Source: Cellulomonas sp. JZ18
GTDB lineage: Bacteria; Actinomycetota; Actinomycetes; Actinomycetales; Cellulomonadaceae
Direction of reading: 5' to 3'
Assembly (NCBI RefSeq): GCF_009720485.1
Contig: NZ_CP045245.1
Span: 2,480,001-2,544,000 of the forward strand
DNA length: 64,000 nucleotides
Positions 39,247 through 45,533 of the stretch are shown here, piece by piece; positions within the stretch are counted from its first letter, which is position 1, and each line of letters begins with the position of its first letter. Position numbers and translations under genes: made by a program. The notes beneath the pieces are model-generated. The model was not told the DNA's origin. It ran no database searches and saw nothing but the letters and a program-made list of their open reading frames with translations.

Positions 39247-39545
39247 GCCGACCGGCCCTCGAGCACGAAGCGCACGGCGGTGACGACGTAGACACCGCCC
39301 CAGACCACGAACGCCACGGACGCGCGCGGCCACCGCTTCATCAGGGGGTCGACGGACGCCACCCCCGCGAAGAGGAGGACCCACTTCAGCGCTCCCGCCG
39401 GCAGGTCCCAGCTCGCGTCGACGAACAGCGCCGCCGGGTAGGCGAGAACCGTGACCAGAACGGCCACGAGAACCGTCGCCCGCCGCGGGCGCGGTCGCGG
39501 CCTGTCGGGTGCCGCATCGTCACGCCTGTCGTTCACCGTCGTCAT
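39243..39545 (-). CDS. Small membrane protein preceding ABC transporter
   Basis: This 100-residue protein has an Arg/Pro-rich N-terminus (~22 residues) and three hydrophobic segments (ATVLVAVLVTVLAYPAALFV, ALKWVLLFAGVASVDPLM, ASVAFVVWGGVYVVTAV). It overlaps the ATPase gene as ATGA and starts just after a strong hairpin, so it heads the transporter unit. No family is recognised. It might be an accessory or immunity protein, by context only. Confidence 0.72.
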   Translation of the reverse strand: MTTVNDRRDDAAPDRPRPRPRRATVLVAVLVTVLAYPAALFVDASWDLPAGALKWVLLFAGVASVDPLMKRWPRASVAFVVWGGVYVVTAVRFVLEGRSA

Positions 39546-39560
39546 TCCACCCTCCGTGTG

Positions 39561-39599
39561 GAATGCACCCCGGGCGCGTCGAGCGCCCGGGGTGCATTC
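39561..39599. terminator. Strong 17 bp hairpin terminator between peptide gene and transporter unit
   Basis: GAATGCACCCCGGGCGC / GCGCCCGGGGTGCATTC is a perfect 17 bp stem with loop GTCGA. It lies 44 bases after the peptide gene stop and 16 bases before the small membrane gene start. It should end or attenuate the peptide transcript and limit read-through. Confidence 0.8.
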
Positions 39600-39643
39600 T
39601 TGTCAGTCGTCCTGGAAGAACGTCTGCGGTGTCAGGGAGACGA

Positions 39644-40099
39644 TCAGAAGATCGCGTCCCAGATCGCGCGCACCAGCTCCTCGATGGAGAAGGACGCGAG
39701 CGTCTGCAGGAGCCACCGGACCGCGCTGTTCAGGTCGTTCCACCACGACACCACGGCATTCCGCAGCGCGTTGTAGCTGCGCTTGGCCTGCTGCACGAAC
39801 CAGTTCCACGCGGCGCTCGCGTTGTTCTTGATCCAGTTGATGATCGGACGCAGCCGCTTCTCGGACGTCTGCCCCGCGGCGGACGCCTCACCGACGGTGC
39901 CGGCGCCCTGCGAGAGCGCACCCACCGACGAGGACGTCAGCGAGGACGCGGGAGCCGACGCCCCCGCCACCACGACGACCCCCTGCGACGACTGCGCCGT
40001 CACGGCCGTGCTCGCGGCACCCGCACCCGAGAACGCAGCGGCGCCGAGAGCGACGACCGCCGTTGCCCGCCACAGACGTGCCCTGTAACCTCGATCCAT
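39644..40099 (-). CDS. Secreted Trp-rich amphipathic peptide precursor
   Basis: This 151-residue protein starts at the ATG at 40099 (GTG at 40102 also possible) behind GAAGGGA. Residues ~1-30 form a signal peptide (RARLWRATAVVALGAAAFSGAGAA). About 50 residues of Ser/Ala/Gly/Val linker follow. The C-terminal ~70 residues from KRLRP onward are clearly different: seven Trp, nine Lys/Arg against four Asp/Glu, with helical amphipathic segments such as IINWIKNNASAAWNWFV, NAVVSWWNDLNSAVRWLL and IEELVRAIWDAIF. No cysteine is present. I know no family. Size, charge and context (ABC transporter plus CPBP downstream) resemble a membrane-active peptide precursor. Activity is inference. Confidence 0.75.
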   Translation of the reverse strand: MDRGYRARLWRATAVVALGAAAFSGAGAASTAVTAQSSQGVVVVAGASAPASSLTSSSVGALSQGAGTVGEASAAGQTSEKRLRPIINWIKNNASAAWNWFVQQAKRSYNALRNAVVSWWNDLNSAVRWLLQTLASFSIEELVRAIWDAIF

Positions 40100-40128
40100 C
40101 ACACTTCCCTTCGCGAATGTGTGAGCCC

Positions 40129-40181
40129 GCCAGCCACTGCCATGGCTGGCACGTCACGCCGGGCGCATCGCGCTCGGCGTG
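40129..40181 (-). promoter_or_regulatory. Structured leader of the Trp-rich peptide gene: two adjacent hairpins
   Basis: GCCAGCCA-CTGCCA-TGGCTGGC (40129-40150) and CACGCCGGGCGC-ATC-GCGCTCGGCGTG (40155-40181) are back-to-back stems in the presumed 5' untranslated region, ending 30 bases before the start codon. The remaining gap to 40446 has an unusually AT-rich stretch (40286-40330) that probably holds the promoters. Confidence 0.5.
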
Positions 40182-40380
40182 ACTTGTGTCAGGAAGGGTC
40201 CGGAGGCCGGCGACGACGCCGGCAACCTGCAGCCCCCCTGGTGGCCTGTCGGCCGAGGAGATCGTGTCGGGGCCGGCACAGCACCGTCTAGTTTTGTCTC
40301 ATATGCTGGCAATCGGCTGGAAATCACGCGTCATGGGCGCTCGTCCAGCTTTCCCGCCACGACGTCGGCTGTCAGGACGG

Positions 40381-40410
40381 TTGCCCGCCGCTGCACATTG
40401 TCGATAACGT
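40381..40410 (+). promoter_or_regulatory. Possible promoter of DUF418 copy 2
   Basis: TTGCCC (40381-40386), 18 bp, TAACGT (40405-40410), 36 bases before the GTG start. Confidence 0.4.
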
Positions 40411-40446
40411 CCCACGTCGCAGCCTGACACTTCTCGACGGGGGAAC

Positions 40447-41652
40447 GTGAACGCTCAGATTGCCGGCGCAACGGCGCCGCGGGCGGCCGACGCACCGGTT
40501 CCGGTGGCCCTCGCAGAACGCGACCTCGCCGTCGACGTCGCACGTGGCGGCGCGCTGCTCGGAATTGCGCTCGCCAACGTCGTCGCCCATGTCGGTGCCG
40601 CGGCCGTCGGGCTGGGCCTCTACCCCGACCCGGCGTCCGTCACCGCGCTCGACCGGCTCGCGGCGGCCGTCGTCGTGCTCACCGTGGACCGCACCACCCT
40701 GCCCGTCTTCGCCCTCCTCCTCGGCTGGGGCCTGGCGCGGGTCGTCGCGACGATGCGCGCCCGCCACGCTCCGGACGCGGAGGTGCGCCGCCACGTCCGC
40801 CGCCGGTGCGCCGCGCTCGCCGCGCTCGGCGTCGCGCACGGCGTCCTGCTCTTCGACGGGGACGTGCTGCTGCTCCTCGGCCTCACCCTGCTCGTCGCGC
40901 TCGCCCTCGTGCGTGCGTCGCCGCGGGTCCTGGTGTGGACGGGCGTGACGACGTGGCTCGCCGGCGCCCTGCTGCTCGGCGGCCTGGACGCGCTCCTCCT
41001 CGCGGACGCGTCAGCGGGCGCAGCGGCCCCGGCGACCAGCGGGGGCGAGGCGCTGGCCGAGCGTGCGGCGTCCTTCGCCGCCTCGGCGCTGGTCGCGCCG
41101 GTCCACCTCACGACCGTCCTCCCGGCGGCGCTCCTCGGTGTGTGGTGGGCGCGGACCGGTCGCCTCGATTCCGCCACGCCCGTGGGTCCCGCGCGCACGC
41201 GGGTCGTCGCGCTCGTCCTGGCCCTGGCCGCCGGCGCCCCGATGGCGGCCGCTGTCGGAGGGCTGTGGTCGCCCGGCCCGGTCGGCGCGCTCGTCGCCTC
41301 GTCGGCCCAGCTGCTCGCCGCGCCCGTCGCCGCGGGGACCTCGGTGCTGCTGGTCGTGGCCGCGGTGCGGGCCGGGGCCGTGCCGCGGCCCGCCGTCACC
41401 GCGGCCGCCGCCCTCGGTGCCCGCTCGCTCACGGTCTACCTCGCGCAGTCCGCGCTCTTCCTCGTGCTGCTGACGCCGCCGACGGGTGTGCTGGGCAGCG
41501 TGGGCATGGCCGCGGGCGTGGTCGTCGGGGTGGGCGTGGCCGCGGCCACCACCGCCCTGGCGGTCGGGCTCGAGCGCGCGGGGGTGCGGGGCCCGGCCGA
41601 GTGGTTCCTCCGGCGGGTCGCCTACGGCCGCGGCCGGCACGACCGGACCTGA
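40447..41652 (+). CDS. DUF418 family membrane protein, copy 2
   Basis: This 401-residue multi-pass membrane protein is paralogous in layout to the gene at 35519: DVARGGALLGIALANVVAH at the first helix, TVDRTTLPVFALLLGWG, ARSLTVYLAQSALF, and the ending RGPAEWFLRRVAYGRG. It starts at a GTG behind GGGGGAA. It is transcribed divergently from the secreted Trp-rich peptide, and its leader region is shared with it. The function of DUF418 proteins is unsettled. Confidence 0.88.
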   Translation: MNAQIAGATAPRAADAPVPVALAERDLAVDVARGGALLGIALANVVAHVGAAAVGLGLYPDPASVTALDRLAAAVVVLTVDRTTLPVFALLLGWGLARVVATMRARHAPDAEVRRHVRRRCAALAALGVAHGVLLFDGDVLLLLGLTLLVALALVRASPRVLVWTGVTTWLAGALLLGGLDALLLADASAGAAAPATSGGEALAERAASFAASALVAPVHLTTVLPAALLGVWWARTGRLDSATPVGPARTRVVALVLALAAGAPMAAAVGGLWSPGPVGALVASSAQLLAAPVAAGTSVLLVVAAVRAGAVPRPAVTAAAALGARSLTVYLAQSALFLVLLTPPTGVLGSVGMAAGVVVGVGVAAATTALAVGLERAGVRGPAEWFLRRVAYGRGRHDRT

Positions 41653-41660
41653 GGCCGCGG

Positions 41661-42443
41661 TCAGCGCTCCTCGGAGGCCAGCGCGTCCTTCCACCCCTGC
41701 GCGTAGGCCTCGGCCGACCCCTGGTGGAACATGTCGTCCGGTCCGGTGCGCACGAGCACGCGCGCACCGGGCCCGTCGTCCTCGCTCACCAGGTGCGCCG
41801 CTCCGCGCACGACCGCGACGGGACGACCCGCGGCCTTGCCCTTGACGAGCTCGGCGGCGCTCGCGAGCTCGTCGGCGACCGCGGCCACCGTCATCGTCAG
41901 CGGACGCCCGAACGTGTCGAGCTGACCGCGCAGGTCGTCGAGCACCTGGACGCCCGCGGCGCCGATCGCGAGGTCGGTGACCCCCTGGCGCCAGGGCCGC
42001 CCCGCGGTGTCGGTCACGACGACGCCGAGCCGCACGCCGAACGCGTCCTGCAGCCCCGCGCGCAGCGCGCGGGCCGACGCGTCGGGGTCGTGGGGCAGCA
42101 GCAGCACGGTGCCCTCGGGCGTGTTGGACGCGTCGACGCCGGCCGCGGCCATGACCAGCCCGAGGCGGTTCTCGACGATCCGCGTGACGCCACCAGCGTG
42201 CTCACGGGTCGCCACGACCCGCACGGTCTCGTCGGTGATCGCCTGCTCGCGGTCGTCGGCGGCCACGACGCGCCCCTCGGCCTTGGAGACCACCTTGCTC
42301 GTCACGACGAGGACGTCACCGTCCGCGAGCGCGTGCGCGGGGTCGGGGTCGGCACGCAGCGCCGCCGCCAGCAGCGCGACGAGGTCGTCCCCCGGGACGA
42401 CCTCGGGCACGCCGTCGGGCGCCCACAGCCGCAGCTCGCCCAC
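41661..42443 (-). CDS. cofE: Coenzyme F420-0:L-glutamate ligase CofE (single-domain FbiB N-terminal part)
   Basis: CofE adds the poly-gamma-glutamate tail to F420-0 using GTP. The 260-residue protein has the family pattern [38 protein letters not shown] and [24 protein letters not shown]. It ends after the CofE domain and lacks the C-terminal flavin-reductase-like domain of mycobacterial FbiB, so the dehydro-F420 reductase step must be done elsewhere if the PEP route is used. It starts at a GTG one base after the stop of the upstream F420-dependent oxidoreductase, so the two are co-transcribed. Confidence 0.94.
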   Translation of the reverse strand: MGELRLWAPDGVPEVVPGDDLVALLAAALRADPDPAHALADGDVLVVTSKVVSKAEGRVVAADDREQAITDETVRVVATREHAGGVTRIVENRLGLVMAAAGVDASNTPEGTVLLLPHDPDASARALRAGLQDAFGVRLGVVVTDTAGRPWRQGVTDLAIGAAGVQVLDDLRGQLDTFGRPLTMTVAAVADELASAAELVKGKAAGRPVAVVRGAAHLVSEDDGPGARVLVRTGPDDMFHQGSAEAYAQGWKDALASEER

Positions 42444-42444
42444 G

Positions 42445-43446
42445 TCAGCGCACCAGCTTCGGCAGCACGTCGCGGCCGAAGACCTCGATCCACTCGCGCT
42501 GGTTGCGGCCGACGTTGTGCAGGTAGATGCGGTCGAAGCCCAGGTCGACGTACTTCTGGATCTCCGCGCGGTGCGCGTCGGGGTCCGCGGAGATCACCAT
42601 GCGGCCCTGGAAGTCCTCGGGGCGCACGAGCCTGGCCATCTGCTCGAAGTCGAACGGCGAGCGGATGTCCGCCTTGGGGAACTTCATGCCGCCGTTGGGC
42701 CACTCGTGCATCGCGTTCGCCAGCGCCTGCTCGTCCGTCTCCGCCCACGACAGGTGCAGCTGCAGCACCTTGGGCATCGCGTCCGGGTCCTTGCCCGCCT
42801 CGCGCGCGCCCTCGGCGAACTTGCCGAACAGCCCGGAGATCTTCTCCAGGGGGGCACCGACCGTGATGATGCCGTCCGCGTGCTTGCCGGTGCGCTTGGC
42901 CGTGACCGGACCGGCCGTGGCCACGAGGATCTCGGGCGCCTCCTCCGGCATGGTCCACAGGCGCGTCGACTCGAGCTTGTAGAACTGCCCGGCGTGCTTG
43001 ACGTCCTTGCCCGCGAGCGACGACGTGAACAGCTTCTTGATGATCTCGATCGCCTCGAACATGCGGTTGATCCGCTCGGGCGCCTCCGGCCAGTACCCGG
43101 CGACGACGTGCTCGTTGAGCGCCTCGCCGGACCCGAGGCCGAGCCAGTGCCGGCCCGGGTACATGGCCGCGAGCGTCGCGGACGCCTGCGCGACCATCGC
43201 CGGGTGCCAGCGGAACGTCGGCGCGGTGACACCGGGGCCCAGGTCGCCGGTGGTGCGCTCCCCCACGGCGGTGAGCACGTTCCAGACGAAGGACGACTGG
43301 CCCTGCGCCGGGACCCACGGCTGGAAGTGGTCGGCGGCCATGACGCCGGAGAAGCCGTGCTCCTCGGCGTACGCGGACAGCTCGACCGCCTCGCGCGGGT
43401 GGAACTGCTCGAGCATCGCCGCGTACCCGACCGTCAGCCCAGCCAT
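42445..43446 (-). CDS. LLM-class F420-dependent oxidoreductase (glucose-6-phosphate dehydrogenase-like subfamily)
   Basis: This 333-residue luciferase-like TIM-barrel enzyme has [10 protein letters not shown] near the N-terminus, [20 protein letters not shown] (~105-125) and [22 protein letters not shown] at the end, the pattern of the Fgd-related TIGR03557 subfamily. Such enzymes use F420 as hydride carrier, often with sugar phosphates. The substrate is not proven here. The ATG is at 43446. It is directly upstream of cofE in the same unit, a link between making and using F420. Confidence 0.9.
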   Translation of the reverse strand: MAGLTVGYAAMLEQFHPREAVELSAYAEEHGFSGVMAADHFQPWVPAQGQSSFVWNVLTAVGERTTGDLGPGVTAPTFRWHPAMVAQASATLAAMYPGRHWLGLGSGEALNEHVVAGYWPEAPERINRMFEAIEIIKKLFTSSLAGKDVKHAGQFYKLESTRLWTMPEEAPEILVATAGPVTAKRTGKHADGIITVGAPLEKISGLFGKFAEGAREAGKDPDAMPKVLQLHLSWAETDEQALANAMHEWPNGGMKFPKADIRSPFDFEQMARLVRPEDFQGRMVISADPDAHRAEIQKYVDLGFDRIYLHNVGRNQREWIEVFGRDVLPKLVR

Positions 43447-43526
43447 CCGTCGTCCTCCCCGTGGTGCCTCGTCGCGGCGCCCGGGCGCCGCCCCGTCGTG
43501 ACGATACGCGCTCGTCGGGCCGGGGC

Positions 43527-44543
43527 TCACGGCAGGAGCAGCACCGCGCCCGCCTTGTGGCCGGCGTCGACGTAGGCGTGCGCAGCGGCGGCCTCCTCCA
43601 GCGGCCACGTGCGGTCGACGACGCCGCGGACCGCACCGTCCGCGGCCAGGCCGAGCAGGTGCACCGCGTCGGAGGCCTTGTCGGCGGCCGGTCGCAGACC
43701 GGTGAAGGCGATCGCAGCGGTCCGGCCCCGGGCGAGGGGGCGCAGCGCGGTGCGCACGAGGATCCCCGCGCTCGGCACCGTGGTGAGGTACAGGCCGCGC
43801 GGCGCGAGCAGGTGGCGGCAGCGGCGGAACGAGCTCGCGCCGACGGCGTCGAGGACGACGTCGAACGTCCCACGGACGCGCTCGACGGGTGTGACCGTGC
43901 GGTCGACCACGGTCGCGGCGCCGAGCGAGCGCACGAGCGCGACGTGGTCGGGGCCGCAGACGCCGGTCACGTCCGCGCCGAGGTGGGCCGCGAGCTGGAC
44001 GGCCGCGGCGCCGACGGCACCCGCGGCCCCATGCACGAGCAGGCGGGTGCCCGGCCGCACGTGCGCGTGGTCGCGCAGGAACGGCAGCGCGGTCGACCCG
44101 CCCTCGACGAGCGCGACGGCCTCGTGCGTGCCCACGCCGTCGGGCACGGGGACGACCGACGCCGCCGGCACGCGCACGTGGCGGGCGTACCCGCCCATGG
44201 CGATGCCGGTCTGGGCGACGACCCGGTCGCCTCGCTGCACGCGGATCACGCGTTCCCCCACCGCGACGACGCGTCCGCCGACGTCACCGCCCAGGACGCG
44301 GTTCCGCGGCCGCCGCAGGCCGGTGGCGAGCCGTGCGAGGGGCGGGTCGCCGGCGCGGAAGGCCGTCTCCGCGCGGCTGACGGCGACGGCCTCGACGGCC
44401 AGGACGACGTCGTCGGGCCCGGGGACGGGCATCGGCACCTGCGTGACGGCGAGCACGTCCGGCGGGCCGTACCGGTCGTAGGCGACGGCGGTCGTGGTGG
44501 TCGCCGCCGGCGTGGCGGGGCGGGGACGGGCGGGAGCGGGCAC
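43527..44543 (-). CDS. Medium-chain dehydrogenase/reductase (quinone-oxidoreductase-like)
   Basis: This 338-residue MDR-superfamily protein has an N-terminal GroES-like domain (YDRYGPPDVLAV, RVLGGDVGGRVVAVGERV), then the NAD(P)-binding motif LVHGAAGAVGAAAVQLAAHLG at ~165-185. It lacks the zinc-ligand cysteines, as in quinone oxidoreductases. The start is a GTG behind AGGAGGCCGCC, 5 bases from the site. The first ~15 residues are a Pro/Ala/Thr-rich tail. A 12 bp tandem repeat occupies the DNA just upstream. Confidence 0.88.
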   Translation of the reverse strand: MPAPARPRPATPAATTTTAVAYDRYGPPDVLAVTQVPMPVPGPDDVVLAVEAVAVSRAETAFRAGDPPLARLATGLRRPRNRVLGGDVGGRVVAVGERVIRVQRGDRVVAQTGIAMGGYARHVRVPAASVVPVPDGVGTHEAVALVEGGSTALPFLRDHAHVRPGTRLLVHGAAGAVGAAAVQLAAHLGADVTGVCGPDHVALVRSLGAATVVDRTVTPVERVRGTFDVVLDAVGASSFRRCRHLLAPRGLYLTTVPSAGILVRTALRPLARGRTAAIAFTGLRPAADKASDAVHLLGLAADGAVRGVVDRTWPLEEAAAAHAYVDAGHKAGAVLLLP

Positions 44544-44569
44544 GGCGGCCTCCTGGGCGGCGGTCGGAC

Positions 44570-44665
44570 GACGGGCTGGGCGACGGGCTGGGCGACGGAC
44601 TGGACGACGGGCTGGGCGACGGGCGGGGCGACGGGCGGGACCACGGGCGGGACCACGGGCGGGCG
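44570..44665. repeat. 12 bp tandem repeat, 8 units
   Basis: Eight consecutive 12-mers related to GACGGGCTGGGC occur, the first two identical and later ones drifting to GACGGGCGGGAC and CACGGGCGGGAC. They lie between the XRE gene stop (44707) and the MDR start (44543). Because the unit is a multiple of three, read on the minus strand it would encode a PVAQ/PVV four-residue repeat, but it is not part of a convincing gene. Confidence 0.93.
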
Positions 44666-44706
44666 GTGCCGGCGGCGGCTGCGGCGCGGGGGTCGCGGCG
44701 CCCGGG

Positions 44707-44940
44707 TCAGTCGGCGTCGTCGGGGTAGGCGAACGCCTCGTCGATGCGGACGTCGAGGGCGCGCGCGATCTGGAACGCGGTCTCGAGCGAGGGCGAGTAC
44801 CGGCCCTGCTCGATGGCGATGACGGTCTGGCGCGTCACGCCGATGCGGCGGGCGAGCTCGGCCTGGGTCATGTCGCCGCGCGCGGCCCGCAGCGCCCGGA
44901 TGGCGTTCGTGACGCGGGTCGGCTTCGGGCTCGGACCCAC
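44707..44940 (-). CDS. XRE-family transcriptional regulator
   Basis: This 77-residue single-domain helix-turn-helix protein of the Cro/C1 type has MTQAELARRIGVTRQTVIAIEQGRYSPSLETAFQIARAL at ~24-62. It starts at a GTG one base after the stop of the membrane protein gene, so both are made from one transcript. Small XRE regulators paired with membrane proteins in this way usually repress their own operon. Two 16 bp operator-like palindromes at the operon start support that. Confidence 0.92.
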   Translation of the reverse strand: MGPSPKPTRVTNAIRALRAARGDMTQAELARRIGVTRQTVIAIEQGRYSPSLETAFQIARALDVRIDEAFAYPDDAD

Positions 44941-44941
44941 G

Positions 44942-45394
44942 TCACAGCCCCCGGCGGTAGGCGACGACCTTGACGAGCGACCCGACGACGGCCGCGACGA
45001 CGAACGCGGTGTACATGGCGTTGGCGATCCAGAAGCTGTCGGCGTCGAGGAGGGCGAGCGCGAACGGCCCGACCATCCCGACGCCGAGCACGATGCCGCC
45101 GACGTACTCGCCGCGGCGGTCGATCTCGCGGTCGCGGACGTCGGGACGGTGCGTCTCGCTCGGTCGGACCACCTCCACGAGCAGACGTCCGACGACGGGG
45201 GCGAACGCCGAGATCCCGATGGTCCACAGCAGCGTCGGCACGTACGGCGAGTCGGCCAGGGCGGCCCCGTCGGCCCGGACCAGGAGCACCAGGACGTACG
45301 TCACCCAGCCGGCGAGGGCGACGAGCCCGTAGACCCAGGCGCCCTTCTCCTCGTACGACACGTCCGCCTCCTCGATGTCATGAATCTTTGACAT
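44942..45394 (-). CDS. Membrane protein co-transcribed with XRE regulator
   Basis: This 150-residue protein has four hydrophobic helices (around VYGLVALAGWVTYVLVLL, TLLWTIGISAFAPVVG, GGIVLGVGMVGPFALAL, YTAFVVAAVVGSLVKVV) and a charged cytosolic loop with VRDREIDRRGEYVG. The ATG at 45394 lies at the end of an operator-like palindrome and near the predicted transcription start, so it may be leaderless. The function is unknown; XRE/membrane pairs of this kind are common in actinobacteria. Confidence 0.78.
   Translation of the reverse strand: MSKIHDIEEADVSYEEKGAWVYGLVALAGWVTYVLVLLVRADGAALADSPYVPTLLWTIGISAFAPVVGRLLVEVVRPSETHRPDVRDREIDRRGEYVGGIVLGVGMVGPFALALLDADSFWIANAMYTAFVVAAVVGSLVKVVAYRRGL
45377..45392. 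promoter_or_regulatory. Operator-like palindrome, proximal copy
   Basis: GTCATGAATCTTTGAC is an imperfect 16 bp inverted repeat that overlaps the ATG of the membrane-protein/XRE operon. It differs from the distal copy at one base. Confidence 0.75.
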
Positions 45395-45398
45395 CACG

Positions 45399-45427
45399 AG
45401 GATGCCCGCACAACGGGAGCGTGTCAA
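45399..45427 (-). promoter_or_regulatory. Promoter of the membrane protein-XRE operon
   Basis: On the minus strand a perfect TTGACA (45427-45422), 17 bp spacer, and CATCCT (45404-45399). The -35 lies inside the distal operator palindrome. The likely transcription start falls at or next to the ATG at 45394. Confidence 0.65.
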
Positions 45428-45438
45428 GAATCTTTGAC
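45423..45438. promoter_or_regulatory. Operator-like palindrome, distal copy
   Basis: GTCAAGAATCTTTGAC is a 16 bp inverted repeat covering the -35 element. It lies 46 bp centre to centre from the proximal copy. Probable binding site of the XRE regulator. Confidence 0.75.
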
Positions 45439-45533
45439 TCGGGTCGCCCCGAAGCGATTCGGACCCGGCCCGGGGTTGTCCGTCCCGGCGCACGGGCGCA
45501 TCGTCGGGTGCACCTGCGCGAAGGGACCGAGCG

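Noticed and set aside
44246..44656. Open frame on the minus strand coding a PVAQ/PVV repeat protein
   Set aside because: It overlaps the MDR oxidoreductase gene out of frame and exists only because the 12 bp repeat is a multiple of three.
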